Assembly: GCA_002205965.3 (NCBI GenBank)
Contig: NADL03000079.1
Location: 1 to 64,000 of the forward strand
DNA from: Kappaphycus alvarezii
Taxonomy: Eukaryota; Rhodophyta; Florideophyceae; Gigartinales; Solieriaceae
Direction: 5' to 3'
DNA: 64,000 bases
The position numbers and the translations under genes are program-made. The notes under the pieces were generated by a model, which worked only from the letters and a program-made list of their open reading frames with translations, was not told the DNA's origin and searched no databases. Below, in pieces: positions 10,619 to 21,367 of the stretch (within the stretch, counting starts at the first letter, position 1; each line of letters starts with the position of its first letter).

Positions 10619-11034
10619 TGAAATTGACATCAATTCAGCTATCAGTTGTTGCGTTGTTGAATTTGCAAGTGTAAAGGGGTACCTCAATCGTGTATTACTT
10701 TGTTACACTTGACTTAGGGAAATAGACCCATTGACTTAGACCATCGTGGTAATTCTCTGGGTTAGGCCCACAGATATTCGAGTTGAAGTCTGGTAATAAT
10801 TTGCAGCAATGCGACTGAGTGGAATCACTCAGGGATGAGATGAATGCCTTGTACTTCAGGCCGAAATGCTCTGTCGCTTAGTACAAGCCCCTCGTGGTGT
10901 TAGTGGAATTTACTGTACGGCTTGAAGACCTCAACCGGGTTTACTAGAAGTAATGAGTATATAGTATGTCCATGAGTAAAGGAACCTATGAGGGAAGCTT
11001 GAGTGGTGGTCACTTGGCAACCCGACACCCAACA
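10619..11034 (+). repeat. 5' LTR of copia B
   Basis: 416 bp, closely matching the 3' LTR. The main difference is about 30 extra bases after the TACACTTG block (ATAGACCCATTGACTTAGACC region). The shared 3' half contains ATGAGTATATAGTATGTCC and GTTTACTAGAAG. Confidence 0.9.
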
Positions 11035-11685
11035 GTGGTAGCATCGCGGGCTACTTTACACGATCTTCTAAGAAATCCTTTAGCACTTCAATTCCCTATA
11101 TCTTGTTCACATCTTTTCCTGTTCTTTTATTTTGCAACTACCATTTGGTGTTCGATTAAAATTCTGGAGGACGGTCCCGCCAAACGCTTGGCTAAGTTTG
11201 GGGCAAAGCGTGGAGAGGACTTCACAGTATGGACTATGTGGTTTGAAGCACTGTTAGAATCGAAAGAACTTCTGGATGGAGTGACTTCTGATGTTATCAA
11301 GGTAATGAAGGATGAGGAGCTTAGTAATGCAGAGAAGACTACCCTCGGAAAATTCCGTATATATTTAATTCAATCTCTCGGAGACAAACCACTGTGCATT
11401 ATTGCTACGGAGAAAAGGAACCCTTTCCGTATGTATCATAAATTGAAAGAAAGATACGCGACAGCCAGCTCCGCAACGCGTGTACAGTTGCAGACGGAGC
11501 TCTACCATCTTAGATATAGGGAAGCTTACTCAATGTCGGAGTACGTCGACAAGATGGAGGCGATTTTCAACCGCCTGGAGTTTATGGTCAGTGTTGTAAG
11601 CGAATTTAGGGAAGTGGCGACATTACTTTTGAGCTTTGAAAACACTGCGGAGTCTCTCTATGGACCTGGTTTAACGGCCTTATAG
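11035..11685 (+). pseudogene. Copia B gag
   Basis: The ORF runs open from within the LTR (10,966) to a TAG at 11,683-11,685. The gag signature is FGAKRGEDFTVWTMWFEALL, then KAMYHKLKERYATASS-like text (FRMYHKLKERYATASSATRV) and YVDKMEAIFNRLEFM, matching the UBN2/gag family of copia elements. The stop lies before the zinc knuckle, so gag is separated from pol. The first ~60 codons are LTR-derived and probably not native. Confidence 0.8.
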
Positions 11686-11814
11686 ACGATATCTGACAAA
11701 GAATTGACCTGGGATAAGGGTACTGCTCGATTGGTACAGGAGTATAGCTCAAAGCAAGCTGCATCAGTCGACAGAAAGAAAATTCTCCATCAGTCAAGTA
11801 CGACAGGGCTTTAA

Positions 11815-12549
11815 AAGGGAGCGCGAATGTCTGCTGTTATAACTACGGCAAATTCAGGCACTACAAGAGGAATTGTAGGTCGTCGAAGGGGGATACGAGT
11901 ACGAATGATACGGCACTACAGAAGCAGAAAGGGACGTCATATGAGAAATACCACAAGGCTCTGCTGATGAGAAATTACGATAAACTGAGTAGAGACTTCG
12001 TCGTCGTTGATTCTGCAGCAAATGCGCATATGATGCACGATCCCAAACTGTTCGCATCTATGAAGATATGCGCTGTTCGTTCAGTTACGTTGGGACATGG
12101 AAGGCAGCTAACCACGACAAGATATGGAAACGTGGTCATACCATCAGCAACAGACGGTGAGAGTTCAAATTACTGAAGCTGAGTAATGCGCTCTTTGTTC
12201 CGTCATTGGATACAAACCTACTGTCTATACCGAAGCTAGATGCCGAGGGATTTGATGGATGCTTCGGTGGCGTAAGATGTGTGACTCGTTTCCACGGAAG
12301 TCCTGTCGCTGTGGGAAAGCTTCAAACGGACTTTATGTCTTGATGCCGCCAGGCAGTACTTGGACCAATGAGGATGCCTTTATCGCCCACGATACCACCA
12401 AAGAAGAGAGATTATGGCACCAGAGGTTTAGGCATGGCAATTACTCTATGATGAGAGAAATGTCCAGAAAAGGTACAGTGGACGGGCTAGATGTGATGAA
12501 GAAACCAGAGACTAAGTCCCTGTGTACCCCGTGTACTGTGGAAAAATGA
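11815..12549 (+). pseudogene. Copia B zinc knuckle, protease and GAG-pre-integrase
   Basis: The zinc knuckle near 11,826-11,870 reads CYNYGKFRHYKRNC, where the second Cys has become Tyr. The protease block is FVVVDSAANAHMMHDPKLF (from 11,997), with the catalytic Asp kept in a DSA variant of DSG. The pre-integrase HHCC finger is LWHQRFRHGNYSMM followed by SLCTPCTVEK. Frameshifts divide these into at least three frames. Confidence 0.8.
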
Positions 12550-13254
12550 ATAAACTACCACTGAAGTCTCGTAACGCAAAGTATGCGAATCCTGGTGAAA
12601 TCATTTTTACTGATGTGTATGGACCGTTACCTGCATCAACCATATATAGGAATAGGTACTTTTTACCTTATAGATGGAAAGTCACGATGGGTGGAGGTCC
12701 GACCGATGAGACAAAAGTCGGAGGTAGGTAAGTGGTTCCGCTTAGTGGAGTTGAAGTTCGAACGTATGTTTGACTGCAAGATCAAATGTCTATATTCAGA
12801 CAATGGCGGAGAATACGTAGCTTTACAGGACTATCTTCAGTCTCATGGGATTGATTGGGAGTATTGTGCCGCTCATACTCCCTAGCAGAATTAAATTGTG
12901 GATATATTCAACCAAACTCTAATGCAGACCGCGCATTCCATGCTGGCACAGCCTGGATTACCCAACACATTCTTGGGGGAAGCCGTAGTTACAGCAGCGA
13001 CATTGCGCAATCTGACAGGGACCAAGGTGCATGATGTTAAGACAACATACGAGGTCCTGACTGGGAAGAGACCCAACGTCAGTAATTTGCGTACGTTCGG
13101 ATGTGAGGTTTGGATGGTAGACCCACGTGACAAGAAAAAGAAATTGGACGTCCGCACGGCGCGGAATCCTGGTCAGATGTTTACCGCACTACAACTACCG
13201 AGTGTGGGGCATTCAAAAAAGGTGTATAAAACATTGTCGTCATGTGTACTTTAA
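12550..13254 (+). pseudogene. Copia B integrase
   Basis: The first catalytic Asp is in EIIFTDVYGPLP and the second in KCLYSDNGGEYVAL. The third block, normally NG-x-AERxNxTL, reads IVDIFNQTLMQTAHSML and follows stops, so the catalytic Glu is lost. The C-terminal part (YEVLTGKRPNVSNLRTFGC) is standard copia integrase. Split into three frames (12,522-12,731, 12,583-12,885, 12,898-13,254). Confidence 0.85.
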
Positions 13255-14383
13255 TGAAAATGTGTTCCTCGCAAAGGAACAGGAAAATAAGGGGTCGTCA
13301 GTAACGCGTGAATCGTTCATCGAAATGAAACAGCCTGATGCTTGGGATCCGAAAGATCTCATGGCGACCTCCGGATCTGAGGATAATGTGTCCACAGATG
13401 GACACGAGAATGACGAGTCTGCCACTGAAGGGCCCGAGGCAATGAATCCTTTCCCAAGTGGAGACGCTCAGGAAGCGGAAAAAATGCTCACCTATTATCC
13501 AGCTCAGATCTGTCAAGTTCCTGAGTTAGAGAATGGCATGATCGCTCACACAAGAGATGTGATACCCTCCAGCATTTTTGAAGCACTGGAAAGTAAGGAT
13601 ATCCATCTATGGAGCTATGCTCTCTCAAAGGAACTTGAAAGCCTACAGGAAAGAGGAACTTGGGTCATTTAGGAAGTCCCAAAAGGGACCAAGTGGTTAG
13701 AGTCAAGGATGATCTTTGACCTAAAATGTAAGGCGGATGGAACAATTGGCAGGCACAAGGCTCGGCTCGTAGTGTGTGGTTTTCAGGGGGGAAAATCACG
13801 GATGTATATACCCCAACGGTGGACATAACATCAATGCGAGCTGCATTTGCATCAGCTCCAAAGGGTGCTCTAATTCATAATCTTGATGTGAAAAATGCAT
13901 TTCTTTATGGCCGTTTAGATGGATCAGAAACTATCTACATCAAGCCTTGAAAGGCATCGATCTGTGCCTCCAGGATGTCCAAGCACTCAGGCTTATCAAG
14001 GCGTTTTATGGCCTCAAGAAAGCTTTGAAGATTCGGCTGACGGAGTTAACAAAAACGCTACGTCGACTCGGATTTACGCAACTCTAATCAGACGAGTGTT
14101 TTTCCGAACAAAGCTCAATAATGTCGATGTGTGTATTCTCGTCAATGTAGATGATGTGTTTTTAATAAGCAGCTCTCAATCTGCTGTTGATAAAGCGAAG
14201 GAGAAACGCACGGCTGAGCTAGAGATAAAGGACCTTGGCAGACTCAAATTATTCTTGGGGATAGAGGTGGTATGGCATGGGGATAGCGTGTCCCTTAAAC
14301 AACAAAATTACCTTCAGGTCTTATTGAAAAAAGGTTCCAATTGCAGAACTGTAGGCCTATTGGGACGCCTTTGTTGCCTCTGA
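13255..14383 (+). pseudogene. Copia B reverse transcriptase
   Basis: The linker ALESKDIHLWSYALSKELES and GTWVI is followed by KGTKWLESRMIFDLK, IHNLDVKNAFLYGRL (motif A) and ALYGLKKA. The catalytic box is ILVNVDDVFLISSS: the Tyr of YVDD is replaced by Asn, both Asp are kept. IKDLGRLKLFLGIEV follows. A TAG ends the first frame at 13,670-13,672 and further shifts occur. Confidence 0.85.
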
Positions 14384-15087
14384 CGATACCATCTAAGGAT
14401 GACTCATGTGTACTCAGCGGCAGTGTGGTCAGGAGTTATCAACAAGCAATAGGTAGCCTACTACTCTTTGGTACTCGTACAAGGCCTGACATTGCCGCTG
14501 CAGTCTCCGTAACGGCAACAAAGTCGCACGAACCGACAGTAGAAGACTGAGACTGGAGCAGCGTTCGCGGGATCTTCCGGTATCTAAAAGGGATATTGGA
14601 TCTAGGACTGAGGTTCAAATTTGGAGAACCGGAGTTGGAAGCACCAGGTTTGGTTTCAGTGATGCCGACTGGGCTGGAGATTTGGATTCCCGACGATCGA
14701 TGAGCGGAGTTGCTGTTACTGTGAATAGCGTTTCTGTTGCCTGGAAGTTGAAGAAACAATCCGTATTTATCATCGTGCGAAGCGGAATATGGGGCACTCT
14801 CAGAGTGCATCAAGCTGATTAAGTAGCTAAGATTGATGCTAACAGAATTCAACCTAATGGATGAAGGTCCTACATTGCTGTATGAAGACAATGAGGCAGC
14901 AATGAAATGGGAAAAGTTGGAAAAGATGGCCAAGCATGTGGATATTCGGTATCACTTCGCCAGAGATGAGATACAAGCTGGTACCGCAAGGTTAGAATAT
15001 TGCACTTCGGAGAAAATGCTTGCGGACTTATTGACGAAATCATTGCGTGCAAAACGACTGGAACTGTTACGTCGTGAACTGAAGTAG
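14341..15087 (+). pseudogene. Copia B RT connection and RNase H
   Basis: GSLLLFGTRTRPDIAAAVS marks the connection region. Then the frame at 14,833-15,087 gives GPTLLYEDNEAAMKW, KHVDIRYHFARDEI and EKMLADLLTKSL, the RNase H C-terminus, ending in a TAG 40 bp before the 3' LTR. The middle (14,551-14,830) is frameshifted. Confidence 0.85.
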
Positions 15088-15127
15088 TACCAGTCAGAAA
15101 CAGTAGCTGTACCGCTGAGAAGGGGGT

Positions 15128-15513
15128 TGAAATTGACATCAATTCAGCTGTCAGTTGTTGCGTTGTTGAATTTCAAGTGTGAATGGGTACCTCAATCGTG
15201 TCTTACTTTGCTACACTTGGGACTAAGGGTTTATTCCTAGATTAGGCCCACAGATATTCGAGTTGAAGTCTGGTAATAATTTGCAGCAATGCGACTGAGA
15301 GGAATCACTCAGGGATGAGATGAATGCCTTGTACTTCAGGCCGAGATGCTCTGTCGCTTAGTACAAGCCCTCGTGGTGTTAGTGGAATTTACTGTACGGC
15401 TTGAAGACCTCAACCGGGTTTACTAGAAGTAATGAGTATATAGTATGTCCATGAGTAAAGGAACCTATGAGGGAAGCTTGAGTGGTGGTCACTCGGCAAC
15501 CCGACACCCAACA
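15128..15513 (+). repeat. 3' LTR of copia B
   Basis: 386 bp, TGAAATTGACATC to ACACCCAACA. The polypurine tract (GAGAAGGGGGT) ends at 15,127. Compared with the 5' LTR it has scattered substitutions and lacks about 30 bp. Confidence 0.9.
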
Positions 15514-15695
15514 TCCCTATCCACTTTCCACCATACCACAACACGGAAGAGAACCTTTCTCTTTGATCATTCGCACACTTGCTCAACGGTGCATTTATAT
15601 CAAATCAAACGTCCGTCTTCCTCGGGCGTCCTATTCACCTCTTTCTCAGCCCATTTTCCTACCCTATCTCCGCAGATCTAACATGCACAATAAGA
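15514..15695 (+). repeat. Repeat unit R, copy 1, right part (upstream of the ORF at 15,696)
   Basis: Continues unit R after the copia B insertion. Matches the reverse complement of about 22,123-22,200 (ACACTTGCTCAACGGTGCAT) and 21,267-21,367 (CAAACGTCCGTCTTCC). Confidence 0.65.
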
Positions 15696-16635
15696 ATGCA
15701 TCCGACAAAGCGTGAGGTGCAGCCGACCCCGACTGCCAATTCTTCGTGGGTGCCTACTTTTTCAATCCGCAATACACCGGCTCCTGCTGATCCTGCTCCG
15801 CAGCCGCCTCTTGTAGGTCCTTCTACGGTCAACACACCAGCAGGCATCCAGGAAATCCAGCCCGTTGTTTCTCCTGCCCACCCCGACTCAGCCTCTGCTG
15901 CTATGTCGCTTAAGCGCAAATCCAAGGATCTTGAATTTCCAGCGGCAGAGAATTTGCCGATGAGTTTTGCAATCTCCACGACCTCGTTTACAGGGAGTCC
16001 CACAACTCGAACTCCGGCAGAAGAAGATTGCATCAAACTTGCAACTGAGGCAATAGAAGAGTACAAGCGCTTTCGAGACGATGAACTGGATCGCAAATTA
16101 GACCACATCTGTTGAGGATCGCGCAGCAGTCATGTTTCCATCAAACGGCTCGGCCACTTTGGACAGAAGCTTAACAAATGACCAGAAATACAAGACGCGT
16201 TTTTTCAACAACAAAAAGTCCAGCCATGCTTCAAAAGTGTACGAAATAGTTTTGCGTGGAGCCCAACTAACTCGTCTGCGAGACTTACAAAAGCTCAGAG
16301 AGGATAGTCGTCTTCGTGTCCAGGTCGACAGGGCCGAGGCCGAGTTGGCCATGTGGCGTACTCGCGCAATCGAAACTGAGCACCGGGTTGAGCTCATGCG
16401 CCGTACCGCTGCAGACACAGAGGTTCGTTTGAGACGTGCTCAAACGATCTTTTCAGAAATGCCGCGAATTGTTGACGATCTTCGCTTCTCTCCATCATTC
16501 GTCAAACCCTCTTCTTTTGCTCAGTTCGGTGAGACAGCATTCCTTGCCAGCCAGGCACAGGCGCCGCAGAACGAAGGCAGCTATGGAATAGCTGGCATCT
16601 CATCAGGCAGCAACGAAATGGTGAAGTATTCATGA
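15696..16635 (+). pseudogene. Unidentified protein with proline-rich N-terminus and coiled coil, frameshifted
   Basis: From the ATG at 15,696 an open frame runs to a TGA at 16,113-16,115. A second frame, open from about 16,098 (TTSVEDRAAVMF), continues to 16,635, so one base change near 16,095 would join them into about 313 codons. Residues 15-75 are rich in Pro, Ala and Thr and probably disordered; KRKSKDLEF is a basic patch. The second half has a strong heptad pattern (LRDLQKLREDSRLRVQVDRA onward), predicted coiled coil. A truncated copy of the N-terminus lies at 20,996-21,266. I do not recognise the family; it could belong to repeat unit R. Confidence 0.5.
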
Positions 16636-16732
16636 AGATGCCGCCCGCTGAGTTGCCAGCCATTCCATAGTTGCTTTCGTTCTGCGGCGCCTGTGTCTGG
16701 CTGGCAAGGGAGGCTGTCTCACCGAGCTCTGA
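16519..16732. repeat. Imperfect inverted repeat, arms about 80 bp
   Basis: Left arm (about 16,519-16,602) contains GCCGCAGAACGAAGGCAGC and right arm (about 16,648-16,732) contains GCTTTCGTTCTGCGGC in reverse complement, separated by about 45 bp. The left arm is the 3' end of the coding frame above; the right arm encodes the related peptide ETASLASQTQAPQNE on the minus strand. It could form a long hairpin in RNA. Confidence 0.75.
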
Positions 16733-16756
16733 AGTATTCACCATCGATGCCGCCAT

Positions 16757-18426
16757 CTGAGGTTGACAATGAAGAAGGAAACAGATTCACATCCGGACTG
16801 ACGTGCACCCCAAGTCAAGGCACTGAAGATCGGCAGTTGGCTCGAGATAATCCCGTTCGGCTCATCGGCATTCATTTGCTTGGGTCCAGACAAACAAGCT
16901 GCTGGGATCACAGTCGAACCTTCTATGGTCGCAGGCCAACAGCCTTCTTGGGTCGCAGGCCCAAGACCTGCCGTCGTTGAGGACAAATCTTGGGGCGGAT
17001 GACGCGGTGGAGGGCATTTTCAGCACTTCGCAGGGCCAGAGCTCGGGACAAAATTAGAACGAGAAAGCGTCCCCGATGCGGTGACAATGTGGGATGGCTT
17101 GATCGGAAGCGTTTGGGAAAGATCGAGGATATTCTTTGAGTGAATATTTCGGAGGCGACGGCGACGACATATTTTTGCTGTAAAACGTGGTTATTGTGTC
17201 GGATTCATCACCACGATGCTTTGGCGGACTGTTCTCATGTCAACGTTCAAAATTTCGAGCGACTCTATTCGTGGCGGAGGCCATCGGGTTTGGCGCCTGC
17301 ATACATTATCGCTAGTTGCAGTCTTTGAATTATTTCACAGAAGCCTGTATTTCATACACTTGAAATACTTGTAACGTTAAATGTAATTAGGTACTGTTTC
17401 TGTAATCTGCCGGTAATTCCTTGATACTACATATCTATAAGGACCTCGTCTCAGTCCCTTTGCTTGCCGGTAGAATTTAAATAGAAGATCACTTTTCCCT
17501 GTCAAGAGAGGCAACCTTTCGTTGTTCGCACGGTAGTAGTACGATATCCCTTTCTCCATTTCCTTGAGGTCAAAAGTCACGTACATCTTTCCTATGCTAC
17601 GGTCGGTTGCATGCGAGTTATTGTAAAGCATGAATCTCTAATTGAAAATTAATTCATGAAATTTCTCACATCATCCGTCCTCGCCAATCACCATCTCCCA
17701 TTTTGTCAGCTCGAACACACTCCAGCCCGTATCAATCAGGGCAATTTTGCGTCTTCTCATAAGCTTTTCTCAGTTTTTGTGGGTCATCCGTACCAGTTGT
17801 TTTTACCCCCATCATTTTTGATTTATCAATTACCATCCGGCAATAGCAACGGCACACTTGCGAAATCGTTGTGCCGCAGAGCAAGTAGCATATCTCGTCA
17901 AGATTTATACTAAGGAAACTTTTCACTGGTGGTAATGGTTGTCACTCCTGATAATTGTTCAAAGAATCGACAAAAACAATAGTAGTGTTAAACCGGACGG
18001 ACTGAAAAAAATCCCTCACCCCGGGACCGTTTTTGAAGGCAGTTCGCGTGATAACATAATACCTTCCGGTTACACTGTTGATTAATCAGTATTTTTTTTA
18101 AAAGGCGCTCATTCCGGCTCAACCTCTGAGGAACGGTTCACACTAGCTTTCTGGAACGTTTCTGCCATCTCGTGAACCTACCCACCCGTTAATTAAAAGT
18201 TTCGATACGATACCGCCAGAGAGCCTTACGGAAATATCTAGAATACGATAATAACTATTTTCATTTTTGTTTTGCAATACAAGCAGCAACGACATCCTCA
18301 AGCGCATATCTATCACTAGGAGAAGAAGGAAGAATGACGCTTTACTGTTTGAAGACTAGTCCGCACTAAGCAGTACCTCGGGTTCTGCTAGACGGACGAC
18401 TCGGGCACTAGGACTTCCTGCAATAA
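16757..18426. other. No recognisable gene
   Basis: Small frames only. The 84-codon minus frame at 17,377-17,631 (FDLKEMEKGISYYYRANNER) looks compositionally protein-like but has no known domain and opens next to an ATG at 17,631; it could be an exon fragment. 16,920-16,965 contains a short direct repeat of GGTCGCAGGCC. 17,930-18,430 is A+T rich. Confidence 0.4.
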
Positions 18427-19405
18427 AGTATCTCCAGTTTCAGAACTGGTTGGGCCCCACTAGTGAAGATTTCATTCGAAGATCTACACGGCATCGGACA
18501 GGCAGAGGAAATCTTTAGCATGGAACACAGTGATTTGGCTGAAGTCCAGTTCCCATTTTTGCCTCAAGAATGCTCTCCCACACATCATTCATTGGCCTTG
18601 GCGGAGAGCACTGATGGTCCTAATTTCTTTTCAGACTGCGGAGGCTTAGATGAGAAGGCACTAGACCGATTCCTCGAACTCGATTTTATCTTCATAGAAT
18701 GCCTGATCCCATCCCAAGATATGTCAACAACAACGGAACCATGCAGTTTACCATTCGAGGGCTAGACTTCAAACGATATCTCACCGATATATGCCCACAC
18801 AATTGCGGCGAATCATCCCGACTTTCATGAAGAGACTCAATTCCCTTCCAATACGGGCGCAAAGAGTTTGAGTGTGAGAGACCAACAGCGAGATTGGGGC
18901 AAGGAAAAATTGACAGAGCGTACTGACTTGGCGATAGAATCTTTTGAATATCCAAAAAGGGTTGCTCAAACGCTCTGTTCTTTAACTGCTCAAGAACTCC
19001 GAAGAGCTTTGAAAGAATCTAAAGGGACGATTGCGCGGATAGTAAGTACTTTCTGGAAGAGTTATCACCCTGTTCTCGAAGCAACTGCTGAGAAGGTCCA
19101 AATTCTTGTCAACCGGCGGGGAGTCAAGATGAAGAGGAGGAAGCGAATGGGCTCAGATATTCCTGCGATTGAAAAAAAGAGATTCGAGCCCAGAGGAACC
19201 GAGAAAGAAGTCAAGCACTTCGGCGATATCACAAGCAGCGACTTTTGATTTAGAACAAATTGGGAATGAGATGAAGGCATGCAATATGGCGACAAGGTCC
19301 ATCATCAACTGTTTGTTGGAAGATGAATCGTCCCTAGCGGCAATCAACAATTATTTCGCAGCAAACGAGTGCACAGAGGTACTACTTGGATTTCTTAGTG
19401 AATAA
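18427..19405 (+). pseudogene. Unidentified basic, probably nuclear protein with one in-frame TAG and one frameshift
   Basis: A single frame is open from 18,427 to a TGA at 19,246-19,248 except for one TAG at 18,763-18,765. At A7 (19,169-19,180 region) moving one base gives KKRDSSPEEPRKKSSTSA and a further open frame to 19,405 ending ECTEVLLGFLSE. Together about 325 codons. KMKRRKRMG and EKKRDSSPEEPRKK are nuclear-localisation-like. SLTAQELRRALKESKGTIAR and the last 60 residues look helical. The first internal ATG is at 18,520. No family recognised. The frameshift in a homopolymer could be a sequence error. Confidence 0.5.
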
Positions 19406-20126
19406 TCTCGAGAAAATGGCTGCTCATTAATGTTGCTATCAATCATGAAGCGTTTCGCCCTGGACTCGCTGACCTGCCGATCAAAGTCGAAAACAGTTGT
19501 AATTCATGAGTGACATCGACAGCCCACGTTGGCCTCTTGCGTGAGAGTGCACTTTATTCAAAATGAACCGTTTCCCAACATAGAGCAACTACATTGCAGT
19601 CTGAAAATATCCATCCTAGAGAACGCTATGGTTCACAAAGTTATCGACACTAAAGAACGGTGGATTCTTCTTTGCTGACGCTCGAAATGGTTAGTAAGTA
19701 GCTACGAGGTATTCAGAGTGTGCCTCCGGTAGTTGCACCTCAGTGAAGATAGCGCTCCTGTAATACTGAGCCGTGTTCAGCCTCATAAGAACCGCGCCGA
19801 ATTGATAAGTATTGCGGGCAGCAGTTACACTAAGGCTTGCTCAAGCCATCAGGCCTGCTCATGCATTTATCTCTTGGCAACCAATAAAGGAAAGTGGGTG
19901 AGCAAGATGTAATCAATGTCGACTCAGCTCGACAAGCACTCAAATAAGCTTACTCTGGGGCCATGGGTGGCAAATGCGATCCTTGATGTCTCTCGCAGAC
20001 GGCGTCGAGTTCAACCTCAATGCGCTACACAATGATCTACACATTAAGGAGTCGGCAATAGTCAAAGACCGTACTGCTGCAATATGATCTTCCTGGCTGT
20101 GGGAAGGTCGGGACACTACGGAAAAT
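19406..20126. other. No recognisable gene
   Basis: Only short frames without family features on either strand. No repeat shared with the rest of the window was noticed. Confidence 0.5.
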
Positions 20127-20995
20127 TTAGGCCCCTTCACTCTGTAGAATGTTGTTGGAGGCCGACAGATGCTTCAAGTCTGTAAGATTTGCCAGTTGCA
20201 GGAAGGATGCGTCCACTGCATTGCCAAACCCTATCACATAATCATCTCCATGTGCTTCACCGCGTAAGTGTACAGTATCGCCGTCTTGCAAAAAAGTCTC
20301 TTCTCTGCGGTCTTACTGTTCTCTAATTCAATCTTCTTAGAGCCTTTCCATGGAAAGCTCGAGCATTGACCCGAAGGAAAAAGCTTTTTAGCAGGGAATG
20401 AAAAAAGATTAATCAACATTGTCAGCAACAACAGAGGAGGTGATGGAGTTTCAACGCCGAACTTTAATCTGGCGTTCAAAGGGCGCGGCCATGTCAAAGA
20501 CTGCATCTTACTTACATTCAGTTCCAGAAATCGTACCAGAGGCGATGAGATCACCCGGCTGCATATTGCAACCCGTGACGGAATAGTTCGTGAGCTATTG
20601 TGCCACAGTCCAGTACAAATTGCGAAAGTTACTTCTGCAAATGGTTGACGGGGTTCCAGTGCCTCTGTTTGCAGGAGCACCTCAAGGTGAATATCGTAGG
20701 TGCAGTGGCCCGAATATCAGGACCCTTGAGATAATCGAGTACTTGAGGATGTTGCTCTTGTGGTGGTTTTCGGAACGGCTCGAGCGCCTCCAGTGACAAC
20801 CCATGGGCTGATGGTTGTGGCGAAATGTTTTGCTACAAACGGTCCAAGAGGCACATATTCCGACTTTTGAATGTCCCTAGCGCTCCAATCGTTCATCAAA
20901 GTAAAGCCAAAAATACGATCACCGGCATTCTCTATTTTGATTCGATCGCCTAGTTGGTTTGGAGGACCGCCTATTAGAGCAGCCATTTCGAGTTC
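20127..20995 (-). pseudogene. Fumarylacetoacetase (FAH), C-terminal half
   Basis: FAH hydrolyses fumarylacetoacetate in the last step of tyrosine catabolism. The minus strand shows [12 protein letters not shown], then HIFG-type [17 protein letters not shown] and [20 protein letters not shown], which are FAH core motifs. Further frames give ALEPF, NFRNLYWTVAQ, a TAG where the family has Gln, then LTNYSVTGCNMQPGDLIASG. A good donor GTAAGT follows at about 20,513, and an exon-like end (SMLELS; LQDGDTVHLRGEAHGDDYVI) resumes near 20,375. Instead of the usual terminus the frame continues 30 codons to a TAA at 20,127-20,129. The N-terminal half is missing: at 20,995 the sequence switches to repeat unit R. 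Confidence 0.88.
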
Positions 20996-21367
20996 AAAGT
21001 ACAGCAAGCGACAAGGCGCTTGGAACTTCAAGATCCTTGGATTTGCGCTTAAGCGGCATAGCAGCAGAGGCTGAGTCGGGGTTGGAAGGAGAAACAACGG
21101 GCTGGATTTCCTGGATGCCTGCTGGTGTGCTGACAGTAGACGGACCTACAAGAGGCGGCTGCGGAGCAGGATCAGCAGGAGCCGGTGTACTGCGGATTGA
21201 AAAAGTAGGCATCCACGAAGAATCGGCAGTCGTGGTCGGCTGCACCTCACGCTTTGTCGGATGCATTCTTAGTGTGAATGTTAGATCTGCGGAGATGGGG
21301 TAGGAAAATGGGTTGAGAAGAGGTGAGTAGGACGCCCAAGGAAGACGGACGTTTGATTTGATAAAGT
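20996..21367 (-). repeat. Repeat unit R, copy 2, ORF part
   Basis: The reverse complement matches 15,600-15,940, including the start codon region ATGCATCCGACAAAGCG and about 85 codons (MHPTKREVQPT...[10 protein letters not shown]). It is cut at 20,995 where FAH begins, so the encoded protein is truncated. Confidence 0.8.

Larger units (their letters stand above)
10619..15513 (+). mobile_element. Ty1/copia retrotransposon B with both LTRs
   Basis: The LTRs (10,619-11,034 and 15,128-15,513) begin TGAAATTGACATC and end ACACCCAACA, giving TG...CA ends. A purine tract AGAAGGGGG sits directly before the 3' LTR. Inside, gag, CCHC, protease, pre-integrase, integrase, RT and RNase H follow in copia order. 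It splits repeat unit R; TCCCTATC at 10,605-10,612 and 15,514-15,521 may be a remnant of the target duplication. A primer-binding candidate TGGTAGCATCGCGGGC follows the 5' LTR. Many stops make it non-functional. Confidence 0.92.
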
